A DNA stretch of 64,000 bases from Siphonodentalium dalli (taxonomy: Eukaryota > Mollusca > Scaphopoda > Gadilida > Siphonodentaliidae): assembly GCA_032622095.1 (NCBI GenBank), contig CP136063.1, forward strand, positions 76,861,980 to 76,925,979, given 5' to 3'. How positions within the stretch are numbered: position 1 is the first letter of the stretch; each line of letters starts with the position of its first letter. The notes beneath the pieces are model-generated. The model did no database searches. It saw only the letters and a program-made list of their open reading frames with translations, and was not told where the DNA came from. Positions 32,860 through 45,730 of the stretch are shown here, in pieces. Position numbers and translations under genes: made by a program.

Positions 32860-33480
32860 GGATTAGTCATATCCAGTTTAATCCTCAGAGTTTAAAACGA
32901 GTTTATATTGACGGTCCCGCCAAACCGGGTCTAAAGGGGCGTTTGTGGTCGTTAAGGGGCTAGCTGAGTTTTTTTCAGCTATGTGTTGAGATGAGCATGC
33001 AACATAACTACCAAGTTACCAGGCGCACCACAAGCAGGCTGATATAATGGTTATTGGCGCCTGCTTAATTAACGCACACGTGTATACAAATTTCGTGTGA
33101 GATTGAATCAATTATGACAGAAAACACACAAAGCCACCACGCTCACCCTGGACACACCGTCAATAGAGATTATTTACAGCTCCATCATTGAACTGGTTTT
33201 GTAAAAAAAACAAAAAAAAGTAACTAGCAGTCCAGTAAAGACGGATTCGTCATTTTCAGGTATAGCCTCCCTAAACCCCGTTTTCACGGACCGTCGATTG
33301 TTATTAGTTGCCGGTTTACGGTTATAAAACATAAACAAAATAATAGCAGTTGACAAAACTATACCCCATACACTCTACATGTGTGAGCGCTTCTCGCTTA
33401 TAAGTGTCCAATTAAAATATGCTCGTCATCTAATTTGTCGATTTTCGCTGTCGATAGAATGCGATAGTCCGCATTAGCAG
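32860..33480 (+). repeat. Dispersed repeat N, inverted copy of 61290-61980
   Basis: Shared in inverted order: ACCACAAGCAGGC/GCCTGCTTGTGGT, GACACACCGTCAAT and ATTGATGGTGTGTC, GATTATTTACAGCTCCA/TGGAGCTGTAAATAATC, CATTGAACTG/CAGTTCAATG and AATTTGTCGATTTTCGCTGTC/GACAGCGAAAATCGACAATT. It spans at least 600 bp. No recognisable protein. Confidence 0.65.
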
Positions 33481-33596
33481 GTAAGATTGTTTACCTCGAC
33501 AATATAGAGACACTACTGCTAAACCATGGTCTGGCTGGAACGGGTTTAAACCAGGGATAAAAACTACGTTACTTAGACACGCGGTCTCTTGAATAT

Positions 33597-36172
33597 ACGT
33601 GTATACACTCTTATAACTAATGTGTAGAAACGATTTCACATCAAATGTGTAAACCCGGTTAATACACATAGCAATGTGTAGTTTTACATACAAATACATG
33701 GACCAAGGGCTGTTCTACACATATTTTGTTACACACAATTATGTAAGAACGTAGAGCATGCGCATTGTGGTGCCTTCAGTTTCATAGTCTGCTATACATG
33801 ACGGCCATATTGTTTGAATATATTTTTTGGAATATAATCTACAGCGATCGTAGACAAGGAATGTAAGTTCAGAATTCCGACTTGTGGGTACAGTATTAAT
33901 GATATATGAGGATTTATTTTTTTTAACTTTCATGGCGAATACTGCCCTTAGGGTGGATACACACATGCATGTAATCTCTGTAAATATCGTGTATTTGGCG
34001 TTTTACATGGATCATACAGACCATGTAATATGTGCCTGCTGACAACCCAATCATTGCGGCTATGTTTGACCACAGTGAGTAAAGCTCTGAACGCGTAGAG
34101 AGTCGTTGACTGGACGAAGTCGTCAGGCCGCTTAAAATAATTGTTCGCGCGATAACCCAAATGTTGGACGTTCTGTTTAAATCATAGTCAGTCTTCTCTT
34201 GATTGTATACCAGTGATGGTCCCAGGATTTCCACAATGCAGGGGCTATGATCCCCAACATGTGTGCTATATTATACCAGAAGCTACCGGACTGACCATTA
34301 CATATTTCATCGACCGGAGGGGGGCATGCAGCAACATGAGTCCTACCCCCCTGGAGCCACGAAGCCACTCATGATTTGTAAATATTGTAGTTGACAGTCG
34401 CATCTGTCGTGCCTGTTTGCTACGAGTGATTAATCTCATATGCAGCAATTGATGCTATTCATATAATTATGAACATATTAGTACAGCTTTAAATTTGAAG
34501 GTATACAGAAGGTGGTGTTGCTGCATGTATGTCTTCATTCGGGAACAGGGTTGTCTAGCTACGAGTCCACAACTACGTCACATTTCCTCTCTTGTGTTAT
34601 ATACGCATAATTTACAACTATGGAATATTTAAGTAAAACATTATGTTGTACATTCTTGCCCAGATAATCCCGGCCGATACATTCAACTAAATCCCTTAGT
34701 TATTCGAAACTTTCGAGAACCAACCCCCTCCCCCAATCATGGATTATGGTCCAAAATGTGATAATTCAAGCCTGTACAGGCTAAAATGGTGACAGTTAGG
34801 AACTTGTTCATCCTTTGGCCTGAGAAACATATACATTTGTACAAATTGTACTGCTCTGTAAATTCTGGGTTAAAATGGGGGGTGACTCTTTTTTCTTTCA
34901 ACGCTGTACCTGCATTAATGTTTTTGGCGCTGTAATGGATATATGCAAGGAAATCCCAATTGAAAGTTATCACATGAGCTCGCCCTCAAATTATCCGAGC
35001 AATCTCAACAAACTGGTATTGTCTGTCTTAATTTTCCAATGCCTTAAATTTTCAAGGCATGAGAGCACCATCGGATTGTTAAAATTTGAGCTGAGGCCAT
35101 GCATAGACGAGAAACAAATATCCTTATCCTGGCTCGATTCGGCGTTGTCCGATTAGGCTAAATCACGTAACAAGGAATTCACCATGTATGAGTTAGTTGA
35201 TTGCCATGTGTATTAATATAGCACTTCCAAAATGTGGAGCCAGAGAGCCGTTCGGGTTTTGCTGGACGAGATTAAATGGGGAGTCAGTGTGTGGGGCATT
35301 AAACACTCATGTATCACAATCGTCCTAAAAGAGCTTCAAAAGTCTACACATTTATTTTTATTTTGGATGACCCTGTTTCCAAGAAATGACGAGAAACAAA
35401 TCAACTATAAAATCGACAGACTCAAATCCACTTTTCGAAATTAACTAAAACTCGTGAAAAACAGCAACAGATATCAGACAGGATTTATTCATTTCGGCAC
35501 CTATGAAAAAAGACATGTTTATGACTGGCCTGAAATCTCTTGATAACAGTTAGTTTGATTTTGGCTTATAACTACTCACTGGTCTCGCCTGTTGAAATGG
35601 AACGATCGCGGACAGGCGATTAATGCTATCAATGATTGGTGTGACCATGTAAAATACATGTATTTTACATACAGACATTACATGCATGTGTGTATCCACC
35701 CTTAGACTCGTTTAGATGACTGTCGTAATACGGTAATACTAATATTATGCAACCACGCCACGACCCAGGTTTGTTAATTTAAAACGAAAACTCACACATC
35801 ACAGAGCAAAATATTACGTACCATTGTACGCCATGAAAGTTTTAACATATAAATCTCCATATGTCATCAATACTATATACCCACAGTTCGGAATACTGAA
35901 CTTGCATTCATGTCTACGATCTGTATGTGTAAGAATCTACACAAAATGTGTAAGGGATATATGTTGATTTTATGCACACCGGTGTGTAAAAATGTGTAGA
36001 AATTGACCCATTTATTGTGTAAAAATTGTTACACAATTTGGGTACGTACATAAAACTACACATATACTACACAAATAAGTTTAAGATAAAAAATGAATAA
36101 TGATTGTGTAGCAGGGCTACACGTTGTGTGTAGAAAACCTACATTATTAGTCATAAGAGTGTACACATAACG
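33597..36172. mobile_element. 2.6-kb large inverted-repeat element
   Basis: The left arm (about 33597-34025) and right arm (about 35640-36172) are diverged reverse complements. Outer landmarks are TACACTCTTATAACTAATGT on the left and ATTATTAGTCATAAGAGTGTA on the right. Inner landmarks are GGGTGGATACACACATGCAT and ATGCATGTGTGTATCCACCC, then TTGGCGTTTTACATGG and CCATGTAAAATACATG, then CAATCATTG and CAATGATTGG. About 1.6 kb of centre separates them. Reading frames in the centre (33923-34234, 34177-34448 minus; 34875-35156 plus) have no transposase signature that I can recognise. The arms are rich in GTGTAG/CTACAC words. No target duplication was established. Confidence 0.6.
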
Positions 36173-36279
36173 TGCAGATGATTGGAAAGGGGGTTCTATC
36201 ATTTACTTGTATTAGTAAATTTATATATATGATCAGATAAGGTATTTTTAGATTTTTGTTATAGCATGTGTTCACGTTA

Positions 36280-36560
36280 TGGTTATAGATACGATACGAA
36301 TATCTATACAGGTGAAGAGTGTGCTATGATCAATCTGAATGTTAATCATGAGAGTGATCGTGTGAAATATAGTTAACTTATCACATTGGATAGCATGTAT
36401 CTACGGAATGGTAATATGTGTATACGGGGTTAGCATTTAGAGGCAAATTAACAAAATGAGACCAACTATACAGGTCAGGGATGTGCCATAATAAACTTTG
36501 CCATAAAATATAAATACAATCTGATGGCAAATATTTGAGTTATCATGAATATGGTCACTG
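36280..36560 (+). repeat. Family J diverged tandem units
   Basis: Two units about 162 bp apart (CTATACAGGTGAAGAGTGTG at 36305; ACTATACAGGTCAGGGATGTG at about 36463), each followed by a TGAGTTATCA/TTAACTTATCA and GATAGCATGTATCTACGG-type block. Related units lie at 37795-37880, 38505-38790 and 42705-42770. Confidence 0.5.
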
Positions 36561-36585
36561 GAAGGGGTTAATAGTTCTCAAACTA

Positions 36586-37086
36586 TTAAAGGCACGTGAG
36601 GCCTTAGTTATCGAAAATATTCATATTTGTTCCAATCACCGTAAACAGAAAAACATTAAAACGCATACAGTTACGTTCATATATACCATGACCATCCCAT
36701 AAACAGCATGTTATCATAGAGATTTACTATATTTTACCTAAGCAAGAGCCTGATTGTGTTACAGAAGACAACACAATGCTGCTGGCTAATCACACACAAA
36801 TGACATAAACGCTCTTTATTCGTACCATATCAGGAATTCACCAACAAAGAACGCTCTTTATGTTTACCATCATAATATAAACAAACACCAGAAAAGTTAC
36901 TTTTTATGCTTTTGTTTACATAACAATGGTCAAATATATGACAATAACATACTGTTATGCGATATTTCTTATTAGTATACGGACAAAGTATGTCTACATT
37001 TTGTTGTTCTTTCTGTTTGTGGCGGTTTTTGACGGGTAGAAATATTTTCACAGGATACCCACCGCCAAGGCCAACCGTACCTTTAA
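36586..37086 (+). mobile_element. Family D miniature element, copy 2
   Basis: It starts TTAAAGGCACGTGAGGCC and ends CCAACCGTACCTTTAA, nearly identical to 5297-5797. Its terminal TTAA (37083-37086) is also the left TTAA of family A copy e, so A inserted at exactly that site. The core shared with family K is at 36809-36838. Confidence 0.8.
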
Positions 37087-37340
37087 CCCTTTACCCAACA
37101 GAACGGCACTGTGCCAATGCATTCTCTTATATATGCGAGTCGACCATAGGTCGCCTCGCATATATAAGAGAATGCATTGGCTTAACACATTAAAAATTAT
37201 AAAATTGTTAAAGAATGTAAGAAAAAATGGTTCCAATGATATCCATATTTGTATGGTTCTATTGAGACAGACCGAAGATATTTTAGGCTGTTGAAGCTAT
37301 ATTTGGCCGGTTTTGGCCGGTTTGTTGGGTAAAGGGTTAA
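37083..37340 (+). mobile_element. Family A hairpin element, copy e (internal deletion)
   Basis: 258 bp. Intact left end (TTAACCCTTTACCCAACAGA), first palindrome and part of the spacer. It then jumps from AAGAAAAAATGG straight to TTCCAATGATATCC, so the second palindrome is missing. The right end is intact. Comparison with 5776-5800 shows the unoccupied form of this insertion site. Confidence 0.85.
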
Positions 37341-38504
37341 ATCGACTGAGCAATACAAGATAGTTTATAAAAGCACGTGACTGGTCCCATGCAATAAGTC
37401 AATGCCATAAAATGCCATGTGAGGTCAAAATATACTTCTACAAATATGATCCGTCCCTTATCTAAACACTAAGTTGGAAACTTATTCATTTACAGACATT
37501 AAATCACTTGAGGGACGTTCCAAACAGAGAATTACCTATAATATATAAGAATATTCAATAGATATATTACTGAATGTTCATTTGCTAATGAACCTGATTC
37601 AACAAACGAGTTAATTTAATGTCTTCTGCAAAGTTGAAACAATATAGCCACGTAGATTTATCTGCTTGTTTATTGCACATTGCACCTATAATTCATATTA
37701 ACTAACAGTAATTATTTTATTTTAATTTAATATTGATAGCATGTTTATATGAGGTGTGGTGGGTTAAAATAATTACTCAAAGTCAATTAATCAATCAATA
37801 CCAAAAGCTACACAGAGAAGAGTGTGCAATATACACCAGACGAATACTACTAGGAAGAGTCCACGAATAGCATGGAAAGGGTAAATTTTGCTATAAGCAG
37901 GAATATATATACGTACGTACATACATACATACAAATATACGGAAGTAATTCGAAGTGACTAATTAGCATATCATAGTTTATGCTACTCTAGTCATCAAAA
38001 TCTTATCTTATATTCCAGGTGAGCATCTAAGCGAACTTTGAATTCGTCGAGGTTATGTGAGTATACCATACACGTATATAGGTAATGGGTTTGTCATCCG
38101 AAACTATGTAATGCAATTTCAACAGAACTCTGGTAGAGTGTCATCCATTAATCACGCTTTTACATATATAATAAACAATTAAATTCAAGAATTGTGTATC
38201 TATTCCGCTAGCATAGAAACTGTGTGTCATTTAATACTCACACATTGCATGTGGAATAACATAAGAGAATATCATTACATTCAAATATAGTTGTGTACCT
38301 TATAGCTTTCTAAAGACAATGGCTAATAGATGTACCGGTAATCTCAACACTGGATATTGGATGTTCATACGATTAATTTATTGAAATATGCAACTATTTG
38401 AATAAAATCTTTATATTTTCAAAACCGGACATCACATCTGATAGTATAAAACGAATAAATATGTATATGATAGATTGTAAATTGATAAACCTGGTTCAAG
38501 AGAA
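37341..38504. other. Gene-free stretch with J-type unit and tetranucleotide tract
   Basis: It contains a J-type unit near 37795-37880 and TACGTACGTACATACATACA at about 37911-37933. No gene. Confidence 0.4.
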
Positions 38505-38790
38505 AAAGTGTTAATTAACCAATACCAAAATCCATAAGATGAAGAGCGTTATAAGAAGAACCTCGGTAAGAATATGAGGGAGATCAAACGAAAAGTATTT
38601 GACTTATTGCATGGATAGCATATGTGTGAAAGGTTAATTATTTTAAACCGATCAACTAATTGATACCAACAGCTAACTATACAGGAGAGGGGTGTGTCAT
38701 GACCATGCGCAGGAAATATGAACACGATCCGATAAAAATACTTGTGTTATCGCAACATATAGCACATTGTATCTACGGGCATATGGATGG
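38505..38790 (+). repeat. Family J diverged tandem units
   Basis: Two units about 145 bp apart (ATACCAAAATCCATAAGATG and GATACCAACAGCTAACTATA), each with AAGAATATGAGGGAG/GGAAATATGAACACG and TTATCGCAACATATAGCAC-like words. Confidence 0.5.
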
Positions 38791-39024
38791 ACGGAAGCCC
38801 CGACGAACAGACGGACGGCTGACGGATGGTTGATCCGGACGTCGGCATTGTGTGTACCATCGTATCGGTACGCATAAAATCTAAATTTGATCTTGCAGGT
38901 GCATGTGATATTTTGGCACAATTTTCGAAACATATATGGCGTATAGGTTCCCGGTCCTGAGTACGGGAACCCTCAAATCGGTCAGTGGACATTTAAAGAC
39001 ATATTATGGACTTGTTGGGTGCGT

Positions 39025-39365
39025 GAATTTGATAAGTTAGTACTCGGGCGCTATGCCAACCTGGGGGTGTAGCATTCTACTAACATCGCCGAAAATGTCA
39101 AAGAAATTGACTATACCACTACATAGAAAACATCGTCTGAACTTCGCCCAATTGGACATATTTACATCTAGATTATGGACACAACTATCGGCGATAATCT
39201 AACACAAATGATTTCGCCATCGAGAGTCATTGCATTTACCATGATTTATAAGATTGAGGGTGTGTATCTTCAATTTGGATTAATATTCGTAACAAATGAC
39301 TAATTTTGAGCAAGTTTTTCTTAATTTTATTTGATCACCCTAACGGAGTTCTTCACATCACTTTA
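39025..39365 (+). repeat. Dispersed repeat, inverted copy of 9835-10180
   Basis: See 9835-10180 for the shared words. In both places the repeat abuts a TTAA-bounded element (family B there, family D here). Confidence 0.6.
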
Positions 39366-39872
39366 AAGGCACGGGCGGCGTTCGTTGCAGAAATATTCAT
39401 ATTTGTTCAAATCGCCATCAACAGAAGGAATATATATAGTTTTGTTCATATGCCAAACAAAATCAGCGCGTAAATAGTATATTGTCGTCAAGACGTATAT
39501 ACGATGGTGTACGTAAACAAGAACATGCTCGTGTTATAGAAGTTGTGCTTCTGTTACATTACGGAGCTCAATTCTAATGGTTAATCACACACAAATGATA
39601 TATACGCTCTTTATTATTCCCATATCAGGAAAACAGTTACAAACAACGCTCTTTAAGTTTACCATATCCGGATCTAAACAAAAGCCAAGTTCTGTAACGT
39701 TTTTTGCTTTTGTATACATAACAAATAAAAAACATTTGACAATAAAATACTGTTTATGCCATATTTCTGATGAGTCTTTCTATATTTTACTATTATTTCT
39801 GTTTAAGGCGGTTTTTGACGGAGGTGAATATTTTAACAGCATACCCACCGCCAACACCACCCGTATCTTTAA
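39363..39872 (+). mobile_element. Family D miniature element, copy 3 (diverged)
   Basis: 510 bp from TTAAAGGCACGGGCGG to CACCCGTATCTTTAA. Same layout and core (39604-39632) as copies 1 and 2, but clearly older. The frame 39577-39906 lies across its interior and is not a gene. Confidence 0.7.
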
Positions 39873-41330
39873 ATGGTTAAACGGCAGGGACCAATTCGTT
39901 AAGTGATTTTCCAGATGGATCCGCAAACTTAGACATGTTATGTTCGGGCCTTATGCACAGACACGTTCACCAAACATGTTATTAATATAAGCGAACGTTA
40001 TGTATACAAACGTACACATGTTACAGCGCATATGGTGGCAAGTACATCGCAGTCGTCGGGGACTATAATGTTATGCGGTGTCTACTATCCGTCCAAGATA
40101 TACGTGTAAAGCATTGTGTAATACCATTATTCTACATGTAGAGAGCATACATATCATAGTATAGTTGAGATACATAGGGTGTTTTGTTGGGGAGGAGATT
40201 TCCCAGCTGATCGGTCAGATGGTATAAATGAGTGTTTGGTGTACTCAGTTATATATCTCCCCACAGTGGCCTCTGTCTGGTTAAATGTTTCTCAAACCCT
40301 TGTTGTTACGTCCCTCGTTTAAACATATTTATTATCCATACATGCATATAAAGCCATACATTCGGCAACGGGATTGAAGAACAAGTGCGGACCACTCATA
40401 TGCTACTTCTCTCCCGATCACCAGACACTCAAGTGAATAAAATGGACATGGCATTAAACAATTATATATGGTATTTAAAGGTATATGTTGTTGTTGTTGT
40501 TGTTGCATGTCTCTCCCAACTTGTTCGATATCATATGCATCGAAAGTATATGGTTGCGCTAAAACATGCTGTGGCCATCTATCCTTAATAATGGTAAGGT
40601 GAAAAGACAGTGGCTAAGTTCTTAAGGCGTTTTTGATTGTTGTCAACTATACACAGAATTTTTATTTTTTATATCTATTTTGTCATCTGCTGTTGAAATT
40701 CGTATGTTCGCATCCTGGGATTGTCTCTTACAAAGATTTTGACAGCCTTGGATTTGATAAGTTTGGATCTCCAAAAAGTATTTTTTTGTACTGAATAGAT
40801 ATTGAATTGTAGTAGCTTGTTCTGCAAATTAATTCTTGGAATAATATGCAATTGAATTGGAAAACAATGAAATGCATGCTATCGTGTTGTCACGTCCCTG
40901 GTCACCCCACAACGTCACTGCGTTGCCCACAGCGTTTACCTATAACGACATTGGAGGTGCATGAATATCATGATCTGTTTCCACATCATTTGTCGATGTC
41001 TGAGCGAATTGGGTGTGGTTCACGGAGGTTCTCCGTCGCCCCACCCGCCATGCTAAATGTAACAAAGAACCTCAAAACTATACATCACATGGATGAATCA
41101 GCAATAAACTATCTCTACTCAATATATATAATTATAACAAATTGCTGAAAAACTAACTGACAAAAAAATATATAACTCTAACTAGAACTGGGCAGGAACA
41201 CACCAGTCACCAGCACTGCAAATATTTGAATCACTACGAGCTACTTAAATTTGTTGAAAGCTATGAATCAAACCATGTATATAACCTCTCACAGAATCTC
41301 GTAACTCACAACCTTCTACACAAAAACAAA
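39873..41330. other. Gene-free stretch, about 1.5 kb
   Basis: A (TTG)n tract lies at about 40486-40506. Frames 40385-40588 and 40846-41148 have no recognised motif. Confidence 0.35.
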
Positions 41331-41404
41331 AACAACAAGACAGTCAAAGACTGTGGGGTCGCCCACCAGACTCCAAAGACTGATAAGACTGGGACTCTGG
41401 AGAC
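41331..41404 (+). repeat. Short dispersed repeat G, copy 2
   Basis: It matches 25959-26037 (AGACAGTCAAAGACTGTGGG, then AAGACTGGGACTCTGGAG). Confidence 0.7.
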
Positions 41405-41877
41405 CACAAGTCAGAACTTTTCATAATCACTTTAAAAGAAGTAGATCTAAACAGGATATGTGGCTAGAGAGGCTTGATGTATGTATATCGGTGAATATCT
41501 ACCTCGGAATTACCAACTGCTCACTACTGATCTGAGCTAAATAGACATGGTGGTTCTTTCAAGGAACACTTTTCAAGTTTGCCAATTATGTTTTAGTGAA
41601 GTGGTGGATGTGTTAAATGTCCTTATGAAAGATTTTAACAATACATATGATAGATTGTTGTTGTAATTGGGAATTCATGACCTCTAACAGATCTCCAGGG
41701 AATGTTTATAAAAATGTCAGATTTCACTTGACATGTGTAGGCATACCCCACATACAGTTAGAGCAAGTAAATGCTTCTTATCAATGATGCTCCCTCAAGA
41801 ATTTTAGTAAATATTGTTTTTGAAACCAGGATGGCAGAAGCAGTGAACTTGAGTAAAGAGCCAATAAATTTGTTTTA
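41405..41877. other. Gene-free stretch
   Basis: Nothing recognised. Confidence 0.3.
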
Positions 41878-42170
41878 AATATGTTTTGGAGTTATGTCCG
41901 TGGTCCCGCCCACATTTGATCCAGTGACCTCATTTGAACAAATCTGATCCTTAAAAGAATTACTATGGAGGGAAAGAGTTATGGCCCTGGTTTTCCAACT
42001 ATTTGACCCAGTGACCTCATTTGAACAAATCTGAATATGAGTCGCCTAGGGAACATCACACCAAATATGAACCCATTCGGTCTTACGGTTCAAGAGGGGA
42101 AGAAGTTTAAAGAATTGTTGACGGATGGACAGATGGATGATGGATGTACAAGGAGTGATGACTATAGCTA
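41878..42170 (+). repeat. Family F repeat, two monomers, worn end
   Basis: It starts GGAGTTATGTCCGTGGTCCC and has GACCCAGTGACCTCATTTGA and GGACAGATGGATGATGGATG. The usual GACTTCGTCTCAGGTGAGCT end has been lost. Confidence 0.6.
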
Positions 42171-42823
42171 AACAAAATAAAAGGTTAAATGAAAAAACAA
42201 TTCCGAATTTTTTTTTTATTTTAAATTTGAATTTTTTTCATTCCTTTTTTTTTTAAATTGAGCAAATATTTCAATTTAACAACATTTTTTTTAAAAGAGT
42301 TATGTCCCTTGTATTATATCATTTGGATAAGTGGTGGTTAAGAAAATAATATGAAACCGCCAAGCCTGAATTTAGTGTGTCTGACATTTGCAGAATAAGG
42401 TCCTCAAAAGTCTCTCCCCATAGTATCAAGTGTCCCCAGTGATAAATTGGCTTCTTCAATTATACAGCCTTCAGCAGTGTGATGTTCTCTCTAAAATTCA
42501 TAGGGCTTGGCAATTAGAGGTGTGAATTATAAAGGGTCATAACTTTGCTAAAATATATGGGATCAAACCCATATTTGAACTGGATCTGTAAAAGGGTGTC
42601 AACAATTCATATACCAAATTTAGTGTCGATCAGATGAAAAATGTTTGATTCATCGCGTCTTGGATGAATTCTATATAAAAACAAGAGAGGAAAGGGTTAA
42701 ATAAATGATACAAAAATCCATACAGATGAAGAACGTGCTAAATCTAGGTAAGAAATATGAGGCTGTGATGTGTCTAAAAACAAATTCAAGGTCAAAATGG
42801 AAAAATGTCATTTTTTGTTTTTA
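42171..42823. other. Stretch with repeat scraps
   Basis: It contains a family E fragment (42361-42415: AGCCTGAATTTAGTGTGTCT, then TTTGCAGAATAAGGTCC) and a J-type scrap near 42705-42770. Poly-T and poly-A runs lie near 42213-42290. No gene. Confidence 0.45.
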
Positions 42824-43353
42824 GAGTTATGTCCCTGGCTCTGCCCCTATTTGACCCAGTGACCCCATTTGAACAAATCTGAACCCAATCAACCAAGGTC
42901 CCTCCGTACCAAATATAAGCTAAATCAGCCCAATATTTCTTGAGAACAAGTCATTATAAGAATTACTATGAGTTATGGCCCTGGTTTCTCAAGTAATCAA
43001 CCTGGTGACCTCATTTGAACAAATCTGTATGTGAGTCACATAGGGAACATCCACACCAAACATGAACCCATTTGGCCTTATGGTTCTGGAAAAGAAGTCG
43101 TTCTAAGAATTACTATGAAGGAATAGAGTTGTGGCCCTGCTTTCGCAACTATTTGACCCAGTGACCTCATTTGAACAAATCTGAATGAGAGTCACATAGG
43201 GAACATCCACACCTAATATGAACCAATTCGGTCCAATGGAACTTTAGAAGAAGATGTTCGAAGAATTGTTGACGGACGGATGGACGGACGGACGACGGAC
43301 GAGGAGTGATGACTATAGCTCCACCGGAGACTTCGTCTCAGGTGAGCTAAAAA
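42824..43353 (+). repeat. Family F repeat, three monomers and complete 3' end
   Basis: GAGTTATG(T/G) monomers start at about 42824, 42970 and 43126, so the period is 146-156 bp. Each carries a GACCTCATTTGAACAAATCT block and a CACATAGGGAACATCCACAC block. The array ends in GGACGGACGGACGACGGACG, then GACTTCGTCTCAGGTGAGCT and AAAAA. Confidence 0.75.
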
Positions 43354-45501
43354 GCACTCAAAACGAAACATAGCTTTTACTTACAAATGTTCACCTTATA
43401 TAATAATTTTTTTTAATCAACTCAGGTGGTATATATTTTAACCCCATGTGGGGTATTCCTCATATAAAAAAGGAGGGATTATATCCCGAACAGAACATAT
43501 AAGGGCGTTCTTGATGCCGGCGGAGGAAATACCGGGCCGGGAAATCATTCTGATGCACGTAGAAACTACTGATTATCGTCCCTTTGTGTGGATCAGGAAA
43601 CGACTCTATCTGGAGTCAAACCAGTTTCGTCATCGATTCAATTTCAATTCAATGTATTAGTATTCTGATAATCAAAATAGATATAACAGAAACATAATTA
43701 ATGCAAATATCGATGTAAATATAATTTTGTTTGCACGGATGCACATTTGGATATAATATATTTGTGTATAGCAATAGTGTAATATACTTATATTTATATT
43801 TATCTGATAGATAAATAGGGTTATTGCTATTGAGTTCGGCGTTATTGGTTACGTGTTCGGTCAGTGGATATGGATTTTGAATGGTTTAAGTTATTAAGCC
43901 TCAAGAGGAATAGGGTTGTAGTACTTGTAGCGCTTATCAAATAAGCGCATCTATAGCCATAAACTATTATATTGGTGTTGGGTTCCTTCTGTATAAAGTT
44001 TTTATAGTCATGTGTAAGCAACAAGTATATTATATCGGTATATTTTGAAGGGAGTTTACTTGTTTGTCCGAAAATGTAGCCTCAAGAGTTCCGAAATATA
44101 TCGATTAGCTTTTTTATAATATCGATGGATGACGTGTTGGCCTAATGCGCCGTTCACCTTGCCAACTGAGCCGCATTAGACCATTTTACCTACACGATGG
44201 TAACGGGCGGCAATGATTTGTTCCCACACCAATCGTCTGTGACTGAGCGAATTAAATAACAGTGTATCACACCAGGAGTTTGTCGGATGGTTTGTCAGGC
44301 GAGCGTCGACACAGCACGAAACCAACAGTTATTATCAACGAGAACTGCCACGGTGATCGCGCGGCCGTGATCCGTGATTCGACCGCGTGTTCGCCCAAGC
44401 GGTTACGTTAGATCATCGATGTTCGGAAAGGAGCATATCAAAAACTCATATCATACTCCGGTCAAAGATATTGCAAATAATAAACTCGGCTTTCAATAAG
44501 ATTTCGTTCAATGGGGTCATAGATCCCGAAGATAATAAACGGGATATTCTTGCGCCGGAATCAATTATTGTATTCTGCTGCGTGATAAGTCAAGGTCCCA
44601 TTACTGATCCAGAGTCATTGCTCACAGATGATTAAAGCAAAGGCACGAGGCTCTATATTGGTACCGTATAAACGTGTTGGTGTACTATATATATACATGT
44701 ATAGATAGTTGCATGTATATATGGATAAGTATACCACCATAGTACCATAGCGGGCTTTAATTGGGTTACGTTGGTTTATTTATTTATTAATATTATTTTT
44801 TGTTATTCAAATTTATATAAACAATAACAATTATGTACTATTTTATAACAAACAAATGTCGTATTGAGGCACGGTAGTACGAGATGGCGGGGGGGGGGGG
44901 GGGGTCACAAGCACTCCAACTTCCTCTGTCTCTTCCTATCTCTATCTAACATTAAAATTTATCTTTGTATATTTTTTATACTAATTGCTTGGTGCTCGTG
45001 GTTTTATAATAATTTCTAAATCAATTATTTATTAAATTTAAAATTTTAAAGTTTAAATATTTATGGTTTATGGTCAGCAAACGCCGGGAATAGTTTCATG
45101 AGGTTCGGCAATTAATACTCATGCTGAATGTTTAAGTGAAGGGTTCTTTGGATATTTCCACACCGTATATGGATCAAGAACTTCATGGGTCACACCTATG
45201 CCGAAGCTGGGAATTCCCAGATGCGCCGTAGTAAACTGTTTTATTTGGAATATTTACTTTTTCAGTGAAATTCGATTCGAAATATGAGAATCTCGAGAAA
45301 TACATTATTTCTGACTTGGGATATCAGAAGTTTGAATCCCACGTAGCAAGCGGGGGGGGGGGGCTTTTTAACGTCTTCTAATTTAATGGTTACATGTACA
45401 CGTATCTTAGCTTACATGTTGTCGATATCCATGTACATTTCATGTGATCGGGTGTGTGCATATTACAAGTTACAAGGCGATGTGTTGCCGTATATGGTGT
45501 C
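43354..45501. other. Gene-free stretch, about 2.1 kb
   Basis: Frames 43448-43660 and 44387-44635 have no recognised motif. G runs of 16 (44889-44904) and 12 (45352-45363) bases are present. The CGCATTAGACC/GGCCTAATGCG pair near 44140-44180 is a small inverted repeat. Confidence 0.4.
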
Positions 45502-45580
45502 ATGTGAGGCGAGAGTGAGATTAATATCTAGTCGACGATGCTCCAGTCGAACTCGATATTAATCTCGCTGAGCCTCACAT
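45502..45580. repeat. Imperfect hairpin
   Basis: ATGTGAGGCGAGAGTGAGAT on the left mirrors ATCTCGCTGAGCCTCACAT on the right; both continue into TTAATATC/GATATTAA. Arms are about 26 bp and the loop about 26 bp. Confidence 0.75.
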
Positions 45581-45730
45581 TATAGTGAATCTCCATTCTC
45601 ATTGTTTAAGCCAGTAGGCTAGCATGATGAAAATTAATGTCATCCAGAATTATCTTCAGATATTGTAAATAAGCAAACTCACTGGACCCGAATGGTCAAT
45701 CGTATAATATAGATTATCCGTTGTATCTGT

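Noticed and set aside
33923-34448. Overlapping minus-strand frames inside the large inverted repeat as a transposase
   Set aside because: No catalytic motif or familiar family block could be recognised; kept as unidentified centre.
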